A DNA stretch of 64,000 bases. Source: Spirochaetaceae bacterium. Lineage in GTDB: Bacteria > Spirochaetota > Spirochaetia > DSM-27196 > PWMO01. Both the position numbers and the translations under genes were made by a program. This document shows, in pieces, positions 20,683-30,407 of this stretch (its first letter is position 1; the number at the start of each line of letters is the position of its first letter). The DNA lies in the NCBI GenBank assembly GCA_007693485.1, contig REDM01000178.1, positions 1-64,000 on the forward strand, written 5' to 3'. The notes beneath the pieces are model-generated. The model was given only the letters and a program-made list of their open reading frames with translations. It was not told the origin of the DNA and searched no databases.

Positions 20683-21141
20683 TCAGGGCGTGTCGTCGTC
20701 AGGCTGAAGCAGTGAGGCGATCTCTTCGTGCGACACCAGTTCGCCGTCGTCGGAATCGTCCTCGTCTCCGCGCGACAGCAGCGCTTCGATGTCGGCGCAG
20801 TCGTCCCGGTGCTCGATCCGGATCGCGCGCAGGCGCCCACTCGACGGAGAGAGCGCCTCGTGAAGCGGCGACTCCGGCTGCAGACAGGTATCGATGGTCT
20901 CCACCAGGGCGTGTTTGGCCCTCAGAACGCTTCGAAGATACTCCATGCGTCGCAGCAGCCGATCGCTTTCGCGCAGACGGCGAAAGAGCGCCTGAATGGT
21001 CCCGTCAATGAAATCGATGTCTTCGACCAGCTTCCCGGCAAACAGATCGGGGTCGAGGTCCAGGCGGACCGCGGATCCGAGGGTTTTGATCATCAGTTGC
21101 ACGAGGTAGAGGTCGTCGTCGTAATGTATCTGTATCGCCAT
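20683..21141 (-). CDS. hypothetical protein
   Basis: MAIQIHYDDDLYLVQLMIKTLG...; likely ATG 21141; no confident family. Confidence 0.5.
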   Translation of the reverse strand: MAIQIHYDDDLYLVQLMIKTLGSAVRLDLDPDLFAGKLVEDIDFIDGTIQALFRRLRESDRLLRRMEYLRSVLRAKHALVETIDTCLQPESPLHEALSPSSGRLRAIRIEHRDDCADIEALLSRGDEDDSDDGELVSHEEIASLLQPDDDTP

Positions 21142-21176
21142 GGCTCTTTCTATTTTCGGTCCCGCACCCCGCCGAC

Positions 21177-21205
21177 TTGACATCACCGAAGCTGCGTGGT
21201 AGCTT
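21177..21205 (+). promoter_or_regulatory. Candidate sigma-70 promoter for rpsF-ssb-rpsR-rplI
   Basis: TTGACA (21177-21182), 17-nt spacer, TAGCTT; about 70 bp before the rpsF ATG. Confidence 0.4.
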
Positions 21206-21278
21206 TGCCGAACCTCTTTACCATCGGCGACAAAACAACATACCAATGCCGATGGTCATTTGTCCGCAAGGAGGAACA

Positions 21279-21563
21279 ATGACAAGAAGGTACGAGGCAG
21301 TGTGCGTCCTCCGTCCAGAGGAAGACGCGTTCACCAAGGGGAAGGAACAGGTCAGAAGCGAGCTCACCGAGCTCGGGGCAACCTTTGTCAAAGAACATGA
21401 CATGGGGCTGCGCACCTTCGCCTATCCGATCAAGAAGCTGAACCAGGGCCACTACTTCATCTTTGAAGTAGACATGGAGCCCGAAAAGGCCCACCAAACC
21501 GAAACCGCGCTGAAACACAAAGAAGACCTGCTTCGGTTTCTGATGGTTCGCCAGGAGGCGTGA
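21279..21563 (+). CDS. rpsF: 30S ribosomal protein S6
   Basis: MTRRYEAVCVLRPEED..., YPIKKLNQGHYFIFEVD; GGAGG RBS. Confidence 0.93.
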   Translation: MTRRYEAVCVLRPEEDAFTKGKEQVRSELTELGATFVKEHDMGLRTFAYPIKKLNQGHYFIFEVDMEPEKAHQTETALKHKEDLLRFLMVRQEA

Positions 21564-21564
21564 G

Positions 21565-22008
21565 ATGCGAGACATCAATCACGTAACCCTGGTGGGCCGG
21601 CTGACCCGTGACGCGGAATTGCGCTACACCAACAGCGGCTTGCAGATCTGCACGTTTTCCATTGCGGTGAACGGCAGCAAGAAGTCGGGAGATACGTGGG
21701 TTGATGAGGCAAACTTCTTTGACTGCGTGATGATGGGTCGGATGGCCGAGGCGATTCACAAGTTCATGAAGAAGGGCAAGCAGGTCGGGGTAGACGGCGA
21801 ATTGCGCCAGAATCGCTGGGAGCAGGACGGGCAGAAGCGCAGCAAGGTTGAAGTGTTTGCGCAGTTTGTTCAGCTGCTTGGCGGCGGTGGTGGTGGTGGT
21901 TCGGGATCGCCGGCCGGTGACCGTGGTGGGTTCTCTGAATCCAGCGGTGGTGGCTACGACGGTCCGGCGGGTCAGCCGGACAGCTTTGAAGACGACGTTC
22001 CATTCTGA
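21565..22008 (+). CDS. ssb: single-stranded DNA-binding protein
   Basis: [25 protein letters not shown], Gly/Ser-rich tail, terminal DDVPF. Confidence 0.95.
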   Translation: MRDINHVTLVGRLTRDAELRYTNSGLQICTFSIAVNGSKKSGDTWVDEANFFDCVMMGRMAEAIHKFMKKGKQVGVDGELRQNRWEQDGQKRSKVEVFAQFVQLLGGGGGGGSGSPAGDRGGFSESSGGGYDGPAGQPDSFEDDVPF

Positions 22009-22024
22009 GGAGTACACGAAAACA

Positions 22025-22405
22025 ATGTCTGACGGAGATACAAGAACAGAGAATCGAGACGGCGGATACGAATCGCGCCGCCCGATGAGAGACGATCGGG
22101 GGGGATCCCGCGATGGCCGCGACGGCAGAGATGGTCGCGACGGGAGAGACGGCCGTGACGGTGGTCGCGGAGACGACCGGGGCTTCCGTCCTCGGGGCAA
22201 GGTCTACTTCCGCAAGAAGATTGACAAGATCAAGGCGCAGAATCTGGTTATCGATTATAAGCACCCGGAGGTGCTGCGTCGATTTGTAACCGAAAAGGGA
22301 AAGATTCTCCCCCGACGCATCACCGGCACATCCGCCAAGAACCAGCGACGACTGATTCGCGAAATCAAGCGCGCCCGTGTTCTTGGGCTCTTGCCGATGG
22401 GTTGA
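22025..22405 (+). CDS. rpsR: 30S ribosomal protein S18 with RDG-repeat N-terminal extension
   Basis: C-terminal [51 protein letters not shown]-terminal (GRD)n. Confidence 0.93.
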   Translation: MSDGDTRTENRDGGYESRRPMRDDRGGSRDGRDGRDGRDGRDGRDGGRGDDRGFRPRGKVYFRKKIDKIKAQNLVIDYKHPEVLRRFVTEKGKILPRRITGTSAKNQRRLIREIKRARVLGLLPMG

Positions 22406-22424
22406 GGAAGGACAGGAAACACCG

Positions 22425-23078
22425 ATGAAAGTAATTCTCAATTGTGACGTACCGAATCTTGGAGAGGAGGGCGACATCTGTGAAGTCGCTCGTGGCTACG
22501 CGAGGAACTTCCTGATTCCCCGAAACATGGTGCTGATGCACAATCGGCAGAACAGCGCGTTGATTGAGGGCCGCCGGGCGGCGATCGAGCAGCGGAAGGT
22601 CGAAAAGCGCAAGCAGGCCTCCTCCATGAAAGAGCAGATCGAGTCCGAGCCACTGGTATTCACGATGGCCGCCGGAGATCGCGGCAAGCTGTTTGGATCG
22701 GTCACTACCGCGACCATCGTTGACGAGCTCGACAAGCGCGGTATCAGCGTCGAACGGCGCAAAGTCGACATCCCCGATGGAACAATCAAGAGCGTGGGAA
22801 CGCACAGCGTGCGGGTGCGCCTGTACGGCGAAGAAGAGGCCGAACTGACCGTTCGCGTTGAGACCGAGGCGGTGGAAACGGCATCAAAGAATGCAGCGGC
22901 AGCCGCTGCTGCACCCGCTCCCGCGGCGCCACCGGTCGAGTCGACACCAGTCGAGTCGGTAACCGAAGAACCGGAAACCGGCATGGCGGAAACTGAAAAG
23001 GCCGAACCTGACATGGCGGAAGCGACGTCCGAGGAATCGGACGCAACCGAAGAGTCAAGCGAGCAACCGTCCCTCTGA
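22425..23078 (+). CDS. rplI: 50S ribosomal protein L9 with Ala/Glu-rich C-terminal extension
   Basis: MKVILNCDVPNLGEEGDICEVARGYARNFLIPRNMV. Confidence 0.94.
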   Translation: MKVILNCDVPNLGEEGDICEVARGYARNFLIPRNMVLMHNRQNSALIEGRRAAIEQRKVEKRKQASSMKEQIESEPLVFTMAAGDRGKLFGSVTTATIVDELDKRGISVERRKVDIPDGTIKSVGTHSVRVRLYGEEEAELTVRVETEAVETASKNAAAAAAAPAPAAPPVESTPVESVTEEPETGMAETEKAEPDMAEATSEESDATEESSEQPSL

Positions 23079-23101
23079 CCGTGGCTGGCTGAGGGAGTGT
23101 C

Positions 23102-24445
23102 GTGGCGTCGTCAGGAGGGCTGAAGGATCGGGTTCCTCCGCACAATCATGATGCGGAGATCGCGACCCTCGGGGCAATCCTGCTCGATGCAGACGCCCTC
23201 GGTCAGGTGCTGGGCCATCTTCGGCCAAGCGATTTTTACCGCAACGCACACGCACGTGTGTTCGAAGGAATCCTTGCGCTCTACGAGCGCGGGGAGGAAA
23301 TCGACCTTATTACCCTTACGCAGGAACTGCGTAACCAGGGTGCCCTCGACAGCGTTGGGGGCGCCGGGTATATCTCCTCGCTCACCTCGAGCGTTCCAAC
23401 CAGCGCGAACATAGAATACTACGCAAAGATTGTGCGCGCCGGCTCGGTACGGCGCCGGCTGCTCAAGATTGCCAATGAGATCATCGCCAACGCGTACGAT
23501 GACACGCAGGAAAGTCGACTGATTATCGAAGACGCCGAGAAGCGGATCTTCGACATCACCGACAGCGAACAGGAGGCGGGGTATCAGAAGGCAAAGGAGA
23601 TTGTCGAAGAGACGGTAGAGGCAATCGAGCGACTCTACCAGACCAAAGACAGTTACACGGGCATCCCGTCGGGATTCCCCTCACTGGACAATATGCTCAG
23701 CGGGTTTCAGAACTCGGAGTTCATCATCATTGGTGCGCGTCCTTCGGTGGGAAAAACCGCCCTCGCGCTCACCATGGCGGCGAACATATCCATTCACCAG
23801 AAGATTGCCACGGGGTTCTTCACGCTGGAAATGTCCAAGCAGGCGCTGATGCAGCGGCTGCTTTCCTCGGAAGCGCGCATCGGCTCACAGACGCTGCGTA
23901 CCGGAATGCTGAAATCGTCGGACTTCAAGAACCTGACCGACGCGGCGGGACTGATCTATGAAGCGCCGCTGTGGATTGCGGACACGCCAAACATGCGCCT
24001 CCTGGATCTGCGCGCCCAGGCGCGAAGGATGGTTTCGCTGAACGGAGTCCGCGTTCTCTTTGTCGACTATTTGACCCTGATTTCGTCGGAGAACCCGGAA
24101 ATCCCCCGGCACGAGCAGATCGCGGAGATCTCGCGATCGCTGAAGGCGCTCGCGCGGGAGTTGGAGATTCCAATCATCGCGCTCTCACAGGTAACGCGGG
24201 ACTCCGAGGGCAAGCGGCCCAATCTTGCCAACATTCGCGAATCCGGCGCCATCGAGCAGGATGCCGATGTGGTCATGTTCCTGCACCGGGAGCGGACCTC
24301 GGAGCGGGAAATGCACGAACAGGCGCAGGTGGTTGAGACCGAACTGATCGTGGCCAAGCAGCGCAACGGCCCCGTCGGGACGGTGAAGATTGCCTTCGTT
24401 CCGCGCTATACCAAATTCGAGTCACTGGCTGAAGAGCCGGGTTAG
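23102..24445 (+). CDS. dnaB: replicative DNA helicase
   Basis: VPPHNHDAEIATLGAILLD, GARPSVGKTALALTMA, DYLTLI; GTG start. Confidence 0.95.
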   Translation: MASSGGLKDRVPPHNHDAEIATLGAILLDADALGQVLGHLRPSDFYRNAHARVFEGILALYERGEEIDLITLTQELRNQGALDSVGGAGYISSLTSSVPTSANIEYYAKIVRAGSVRRRLLKIANEIIANAYDDTQESRLIIEDAEKRIFDITDSEQEAGYQKAKEIVEETVEAIERLYQTKDSYTGIPSGFPSLDNMLSGFQNSEFIIIGARPSVGKTALALTMAANISIHQKIATGFFTLEMSKQALMQRLLSSEARIGSQTLRTGMLKSSDFKNLTDAAGLIYEAPLWIADTPNMRLLDLRAQARRMVSLNGVRVLFVDYLTLISSENPEIPRHEQIAEISRSLKALARELEIPIIALSQVTRDSEGKRPNLANIRESGAIEQDADVVMFLHRERTSEREMHEQAQVVETELIVAKQRNGPVGTVKIAFVPRYTKFESLAEEPG

Positions 24446-24456
24446 GGGAGGCAGAG

Positions 24457-24747
24457 ATGGCGTTTGGCGATGACTACGATTTCGAACTGCTGGTAAACGA
24501 AGCTGAGCACATGGTGGTTGAGGAACTGGAGCGACAGCTTGAGCAGCCGGAGAACCGGGATCTGCGCCGGTCGCACGACGCGGTGCTCGATATCGCCGCC
24601 TTTGCGCTCAACGCCGTGCCGGCATCCTACCGGGTGAACCTCATGGGTCGCCTTTACGCGGAGGAACTGGACCGAAAGCACGGCGAAACGGTGCGCACCG
24701 CGGTCGCGCGCGCGATCGAAGTCGTGCGGGCTAACCCTCCCGCGTAA
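24457..24747 (+). CDS. ComFB-family protein
   Basis: EHMVVEELERQLEQ...DAVLDIAAFALNAVPASYRVNLMGRLYAEEL matches the ComFB domain pattern. Confidence 0.7.
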   Translation: MAFGDDYDFELLVNEAEHMVVEELERQLEQPENRDLRRSHDAVLDIAAFALNAVPASYRVNLMGRLYAEELDRKHGETVRTAVARAIEVVRANPPA

Positions 24748-24752
24748 CCGTT

Positions 24753-26837
24753 TTATGCGTCGCGCGCCGTAGTAGGAAGAATCAGACGAAAGTCTTCCAG
24801 TGTCCGTCTGCGTCCCGTTCGTCCTGGAGCAGCGAGCAGCGAGAGATGCTGTTCGGCACGGGAATGACTCGCAAAATAGTAACCGTCGGTGGTCACGGCA
24901 ACCCAGTTTCCATCCCGAAACAGATAGAACGTCAACAGTGGATCTCCGGAGCGCAGATCCCACACGCTCATGGTTCCATCGCGGTTGATTGAAAAGAGGT
25001 GGCGATTGGCTACGTACAGCGCCCGAGGAACGTGCGCCACCGCCGAGATTCGCGTCAAACGCCGCCCGTCCCACACGCTCACACCTTCCATCCCGAGCGA
25101 ACTGAATAACCGCCCAGTTGCAGGATCGAGCGAGAGTCGAGCGTCGAGATCCTCTCCGTCGTAGGTGGAAATCGTTCGCCGGTTCTCAAAGTTGGCGCCG
25201 CGGTGGACGGTAACGGTGGTGCGGACCACGGAGCCGGACTGCTGAAGGCCGAGTGTGTAGAGCACACCGCGCGCACGATCGTAGACAAGGTCAAAAATCA
25301 GGAAGTTATCGCTCTGGATTCGGACCGTTTCACCCGTGCGCGTATCAACCCGCATCAGTGCAGAGTCGAAAGGGTTCGCGCGATTCTTTCCTATGACGAT
25401 GGTATCCCCAACGGCAACCAGCGCTTCCATGCCTTCACCCGTGTAGGTGAAGTCGGTGGAGCCGGTGTCCGGATCAATCCGGCGCAGAGTGGTCTGATCG
25501 TGGAGGACGATGAGTCTGCCGTCCGCCGAGACAACCTGTTTGGTGACGCGGGCTGAGTCAAGCGGAATGGTGGTCAACGCCGGAGCGACCGCAGCGTAGG
25601 TGGCGAGTTCGGGGTTCCGGCCGCTGGTGTCCCATACCACAACCCGCGACTCGTCGGAATCGGGTCCGGTAACCGCGGAGAGTCGTACCGTTCCCGGTTG
25701 CGGCATCCGGCGCGTAGTCACGTCGAGCGTCCGTACGCGGTTGACTGCGACGTCGGTCTCTCCGAAGAGGTCCGAACGCAGCGAGAGGATCTGCTGGGCG
25801 GTAGAGAGGTGGACCGTTCCCTCGGTAAACGCAAATCCGGTGACCGACTGAACCCGGTTCTCCGCGATCGTGCGGCCGCGACGGTCGGTCGATTCGAAGG
25901 TCGTGATGGTTCCATCACCGGTTGCAACAAAGAGCGCGTCGCCATGAAGGGTAGCCTGAGTGAGGCCGGAGGGCAGGGTGGGAACGGTGCTCATGGCTCG
26001 AGAGAGTCGACCACGCTCGCTGACGCGGAAGCTGGCCATTTCGATCTGCCGCCCGGAGCGTGTCATGACCGCGACGTCTCCGTTCACCTGGTTTACCAGA
26101 ATCCGCTCGATGCCGCTCATGGGAAAGCGGTCGCGAAGCGTGCCGTCCACGATATCCACGACAACGAGTTCATTATCCAGACGACCCACCGCGAACCGGC
26201 GGTTGGTATGGACCGAGAGCTGATCGATCTCGCGCGCAGTGGATATTGTCTGCACCTGACGGCCCGAGACTACCTCCCAATAGGTGATGACACCGTCGGA
26301 TGGGGTGTAGGTCATGATTCGTTCTTCACTCGAAGCGACCGTGGCAAAGGTGACAATGCCCGATCCGCGCCGAAGATACGGCAGGGAGCGTCCGGTGGAC
26401 GACGCGAGAAATCGCAAACTGTTGAACTCGTTCTGGGCAAACAGCAGGAAGGTGCCACGGGGAGAGTAGGTCAGGAAGATGGGCGCTTCGGGCAGCGTCT
26501 GGGTGAAGAGCCGTCGCTCCTGCTCCCAGTCCCACACCTCAAGGGTAAAGCGGCGGCGACCGTCGGTAACCAGAAGCGCAACCTGTGGGAGAGACGGATG
26601 GAGTGTGCCCTGGTGGATGGCGAGGCTCGAGATCTGGATCGAACGCTGCAGCTCGCCGGCAGAGTAATCCCATACCTTGAGCTTGCCGTCGTCGCCACCG
26701 GTCAGCAGCCGGCCGGTCCGGGCATCGTGCAGCAGGGTGCGAATCGCACCGGAGTGGCTGGTGTTTACCCGAATCTGTGCGGTTGCGCCGATGGTCACTG
26801 CAACAAGCAGGACCACAATCAGGGAAGAACGTTTCAT
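24753..26837 (-). CDS. secreted WD40/beta-propeller repeat protein
   Basis: Signal peptide then SHSGAIRTLLHDARTGRLLTGGDDGKLKVWDY and similar WD-like repeats; C-terminal MSVWDLRSGDPLLTFYLFRDGNWVAVTTDGYYFAS. Confidence 0.75.
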   Translation of the reverse strand: MKRSSLIVVLLVAVTIGATAQIRVNTSHSGAIRTLLHDARTGRLLTGGDDGKLKVWDYSAGELQRSIQISSLAIHQGTLHPSLPQVALLVTDGRRRFTLEVWDWEQERRLFTQTLPEAPIFLTYSPRGTFLLFAQNEFNSLRFLASSTGRSLPYLRRGSGIVTFATVASSEERIMTYTPSDGVITYWEVVSGRQVQTISTAREIDQLSVHTNRRFAVGRLDNELVVVDIVDGTLRDRFPMSGIERILVNQVNGDVAVMTRSGRQIEMASFRVSERGRLSRAMSTVPTLPSGLTQATLHGDALFVATGDGTITTFESTDRRGRTIAENRVQSVTGFAFTEGTVHLSTAQQILSLRSDLFGETDVAVNRVRTLDVTTRRMPQPGTVRLSAVTGPDSDESRVVVWDTSGRNPELATYAAVAPALTTIPLDSARVTKQVVSADGRLIVLHDQTTLRRIDPDTGSTDFTYTGEGMEALVAVGDTIVIGKNRANPFDSALMRVDTRTGETVRIQSDNFLIFDLVYDRARGVLYTLGLQQSGSVVRTTVTVHRGANFENRRTISTYDGEDLDARLSLDPATGRLFSSLGMEGVSVWDGRRLTRISAVAHVPRALYVANRHLFSINRDGTMSVWDLRSGDPLLTFYLFRDGNWVAVTTDGYYFASHSRAEQHLSLLAAPGRTGRRRTLEDFRLILPTTARDA

Positions 26838-26851
26838 CTCCCTTGCCTCCG

Positions 26852-28210
26852 TTATCGTCCCGTCAGGAACACGATATCGCTGAAAAACGCAAATGCGATC
26901 AGCGCGAGAACGATTGCCGTTCCGACCATCTGGTATCGGTAGACCAGCTTGGGATGCAGGGGCCGACGGGTGATCCCCTCAATAGTGTAGAGGAGAATCT
27001 GTCCTCCGTCGAGCACCGGAATGGGAAGCAGGTTCATGAAAAACAGCGCAATGCTGACCAGCGACAGAAAGTTGAAGAAGGCGCGTGCACCTTCGGCCAG
27101 ACCTACGGTGAGTCCTGCGGTTGCGACCTCACCCACAAAATAGGTGAGCCGGATCGGGCCAGCGACCGCCTGGGTGAGGTTTACTCCGCGAAACAGCAGC
27201 CCGAGACCGCGCACCGTCATCGCAAGGGTTGAAAAGGTCTCGGCGGTGCCGCGTCGAAGAGCCGCGACGGGACCCAGCGATGGACTCGGCACTTCGACGG
27301 CCTGGAAGGTGATTCCCACGTAGAGTGAGCCGTCTTCCCGTGATCCGGGCACCAGCTCGGTGGTGACAAGGTCGCCCTCGCGCTCAAGCGACAGCGATAC
27401 TCTGCGCCCGGTGCCACCAAATACTCGAAAGAACTCCATGGTGTGAGGAATTGGCTCGCCGTCTACCGCAACGATTCGGTCTCCCGAACGGATGTCTGCG
27501 ATTCCGGCTGGTGAGTCAGCACTGACCGTTTGGACAACCGGTTCGATCCAGGGGAATACCCCGATCAGCCCCGCACCGGTGTCGGGATCAAGTCGCGGTG
27601 TAATGGACGTTTCCTGTTCCGCGCCGTCGCGGTCCAGCGTCAGAACCAGGGTTCGACCCGCGGCGCGGGTAACGCGCTCCTGAATCTCGCGGAAGCTGCC
27701 GGTTGGTTCTCCGTCGATCGCAACGATGCGGTCGCCGGTTTGCAGTCCCGCTACCTGAGCCGGATGCTCAATGGCTGTGGGCTGATAATCGGACGCCAGA
27801 ATGATGCGATTCTCGAAGGTCATCACCGAAAACCCAAGCCCCCAGATGACCGAAAGCACAATGACGGCAAAGAGGAGGTTGACGAGGGGCCCGGCGGCGG
27901 CAACGAGGATGCGCTGCCAGGGGCCGGCGCTGAAGAAGGCGCCCTGCTCGTGGGGAATGCGGTCGGTTCCTTCGGCCCACGCGCGCTGCAGGAGCGCTTC
28001 CCCCTTCATCTTGCAGAAGCCCCCAAACGGGAACACCGAGATTTGATAGTCGGTTCCTTTGTAGCGGAATCCGGCAAGTTTGCGTCCCCAACCAATGGAA
28101 AAGGTCTCGACCTCTATTCCCACTGCTTTTGCGGCGACCAGATGGCCGGCCTCGTGAACAAAAATCACGATACCCAGTCCGATGAGACCAATGACGATAT
28201 TCAACACCAT
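26852..28210 (-). CDS. rseP: site-2 protease RseP-family zinc metalloprotease
   Basis: FVHEAGHLVAAKAVGIEVETFSIGWG, two PDZ-like regions, LLPIPVLDGGQIL. Confidence 0.92.
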   Translation of the reverse strand: MVLNIVIGLIGLGIVIFVHEAGHLVAAKAVGIEVETFSIGWGRKLAGFRYKGTDYQISVFPFGGFCKMKGEALLQRAWAEGTDRIPHEQGAFFSAGPWQRILVAAAGPLVNLLFAVIVLSVIWGLGFSVMTFENRIILASDYQPTAIEHPAQVAGLQTGDRIVAIDGEPTGSFREIQERVTRAAGRTLVLTLDRDGAEQETSITPRLDPDTGAGLIGVFPWIEPVVQTVSADSPAGIADIRSGDRIVAVDGEPIPHTMEFFRVFGGTGRRVSLSLEREGDLVTTELVPGSREDGSLYVGITFQAVEVPSPSLGPVAALRRGTAETFSTLAMTVRGLGLLFRGVNLTQAVAGPIRLTYFVGEVATAGLTVGLAEGARAFFNFLSLVSIALFFMNLLPIPVLDGGQILLYTIEGITRRPLHPKLVYRYQMVGTAIVLALIAFAFFSDIVFLTGR

Positions 28211-28216
28211 GTATTC

Positions 28217-29104
28217 CTATCCAATAAACAAGACAAGATAAAGATAATAAAAAACGAAGGCAGAAAATAGCGGAGAGTCAACGGAATCGAGCAGCCCGCC
28301 ACGGCCGGGAATGATGTCGCCGGAGTCCTTTACTACCGCGGACCGCTTCAGCGCCGATTCGGCCAGGTCTCCCACGATGGCGGCGCATCCAACGGCTGCT
28401 CCCAGAACGGCGGCTCGGATGAGACTGCCGGGAAACACGGCCGGCATGACGACCGCAGCCGCAACCATCACCACGATCGAGGTGACAAACCCGGCGACAA
28501 AACCGGCCAGACTCTTATTGGGGCTGACCGGAACGAGACGCTCGTTGCGTTTGCCAAAGAGCATACCAACCGCGTAGGCGAGAGAGTCGTTGAGATACAC
28601 CGACGCAACAAAGACCACAATCAGTATCTTCGAGTGCGCAAGGCCCGACAGTCGAACCAGATAGGACCCGAAGAGCCCGGGATACACCATGAGAAACAGG
28701 ACCGTGGTGAGCAGCGGTATGATGCCGGAAAAATGGCGTTCATCACGACGAAACCCTTGAAATCCAAGGATGAGGGCGGTGATCGTCACCACAACGGTGA
28801 GCAGCGAATACGGCGTTGCCCCGACGAAGAGGGTCAGCAGGGCGGTGACCGGGAGCACGGCGCCGAGCCCAAAGGCGATGGAGCGCGGAATGCGGTACGC
28901 ACCCGGTCGCGCGGCAAGAATACCCGCGAGCTCCACGGACGCAATGCCGGTCGCGAAAATGACAAGCACATTGAAGGGAAGGTGGTAGAAATTGGGCAGC
29001 AGAAGAATGAGCCCGATGAGTGCGGGAATTCCAACGGCAAATACCAGTACCCGCGTAATTACGTTTTTCATTGGGCGCCGTCGCGTGCTGGCTTCCGCGG
29101 TCAT
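28217..29104 (-). CDS. cdsA: phosphatidate cytidylyltransferase
   Basis: Multi-TM; C-terminal GDLAESALKRSAVVKDSGDIIPGRGGLLDSVDSPLF; start overlaps the uppS stop. Confidence 0.9.
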   Translation of the reverse strand: MTAEASTRRRPMKNVITRVLVFAVGIPALIGLILLLPNFYHLPFNVLVIFATGIASVELAGILAARPGAYRIPRSIAFGLGAVLPVTALLTLFVGATPYSLLTVVVTITALILGFQGFRRDERHFSGIIPLLTTVLFLMVYPGLFGSYLVRLSGLAHSKILIVVFVASVYLNDSLAYAVGMLFGKRNERLVPVSPNKSLAGFVAGFVTSIVVMVAAAVVMPAVFPGSLIRAAVLGAAVGCAAIVGDLAESALKRSAVVKDSGDIIPGRGGLLDSVDSPLFSAFVFYYLYLVLFIG

Positions 29105-29835
29105 CGCACGCCGCCGAAGTTGCGCGTGCGGCAGGCGTAATCCGCAAATGCCTCGCGCAGATCGTCGTGATCCCAGTCCGGCCACAGCTTGTCGCTGAAG
29201 TAGAGCTCCGCATAGGCGCACTGCCACAAGAGAAAGTTGCTGAGGCGCCGTTCCCCGCCGGTTCGGATGATGAGGTCGGGATCGGGTAGTTCGGGCAGAT
29301 CCAGCGCCCCGCGCAGCCGTTCCTCAGTGACGGGCGACCCGCACGGCGTGGCCCCGGATGCGGCATCTCCTTCGATTACCCGACCGACCGCGCGTACGAT
29401 CTCATCGCGTCCTCCGTAGTTGAGCGCGAGATTGACCGTGATTCGGTTGAACCCGGCGGTATCCTCCATGACACCGGCCAGCTGGGTCTGGACCGATTTG
29501 GGAAGGCGGGCGGTATCGCCGCTGTGCACTATCCTGACCCCCACTTCGGTGTAGAAGGGAAGCTCTTTGCGCAGATGCCGTCCCACGAGGCCCATCAGAA
29601 ACTTGACCTCGTCGGGGGTTCGATTCCAGTTTTCGGTGGAGAATGCGTAGAGCGAGAGATAGCGACAGCCCAGATCGGCGGCTGCGCGCACGATGCGCTT
29701 CGCCGCTTCCAGGCCCTCCTGGTGACCGTTGGTCCTCGGCAGGTTGCGGGCGGTTGCCCACCTGCCGTTTCCATCCATGATGATTCCCACGTGAGTCGGG
29801 ACGGCACCAGCAGGTGCCACCGGAGTCGCGCCCAT
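29101..29835 (-). CDS. uppS: isoprenyl transferase (undecaprenyl diphosphate synthase)
   Basis: HVGIIMDGNGRWA, SLYAFSTENWNR, DLIIRTGGERRLSNFLLWQ. Confidence 0.94.
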   Translation of the reverse strand: MGATPVAPAGAVPTHVGIIMDGNGRWATARNLPRTNGHQEGLEAAKRIVRAAADLGCRYLSLYAFSTENWNRTPDEVKFLMGLVGRHLRKELPFYTEVGVRIVHSGDTARLPKSVQTQLAGVMEDTAGFNRITVNLALNYGGRDEIVRAVGRVIEGDAASGATPCGSPVTEERLRGALDLPELPDPDLIIRTGGERRLSNFLLWQCAYAELYFSDKLWPDWDHDDLREAFADYACRTRNFGGVR

Positions 29836-30389
29836 CAGATTTCCAGGATCTCTTTCTCTTTGGTTTCCACCACGCGGTTGATCTCTTCCACGAAGCGGTC
29901 GGTGAGCTTCTGAATCTCGTCCTCACCGCGCTTTGCCTCATCCTCGGACAGGTCGCCGTTCTTCTGCTGTTTCTTCAGATCGTCGTTGGCGTCGCGGCGG
30001 ATATTGCGAACAGCAACCCGGGCCTGCTCGGCCATGTTCTTGGCGACCTTCGCAAACTCCTTGCGCCGCTCTTCGGTGAGGGGCGGGATGTTGATGCGGA
30101 TCACCTTTCCGTCGTTCATGGGATTCACCGAGAGCTCGGACTTCTGAATCGCCTTCTCGATGTCGGAGATGACCGCCTTGTCCCACGGCTGAATGACCAC
30201 CAGCCGCGCTTCGGGCACCGAGATCGTCGCCACCTGGTTCAAGGGTGTCGAGTTTCCGTAATACTCAACCTTGATTTTATCGAAGAGGGACGCCGATGCA
30301 CGGCCGGTTCGGATAGTGTTAAACTCCTCCTCCAGCGCGTGCAGCGATTTCTTCATCCGTTCTTCAGACTGTTTCAGTAACTGGTCCAT
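29835..30389 (-). CDS. frr: ribosome recycling factor
   Basis: EERMKKSLHALEEEFNTIRTGRAS, NIPPLTEERRKEFAKVAK. Confidence 0.95.
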   Translation of the reverse strand: MDQLLKQSEERMKKSLHALEEEFNTIRTGRASASLFDKIKVEYYGNSTPLNQVATISVPEARLVVIQPWDKAVISDIEKAIQKSELSVNPMNDGKVIRINIPPLTEERRKEFAKVAKNMAEQARVAVRNIRRDANDDLKKQQKNGDLSEDEAKRGEDEIQKLTDRFVEEINRVVETKEKEILEI

Positions 30390-30407
30390 GAGCGTGGCCT
30401 CTCTGGG

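Noticed and set aside
22105-22175. Short periodic repeat considered as CRISPR or VNTR array
   Set aside because: It is an in-frame coding repeat (GRD)n within rpsR with no spacers; kept only as a protein-extension finding
25698-26942. 414-aa plus-strand ORF
   Set aside because: Antisense to the WD40-like gene; codon pattern and low-complexity protein not convincing
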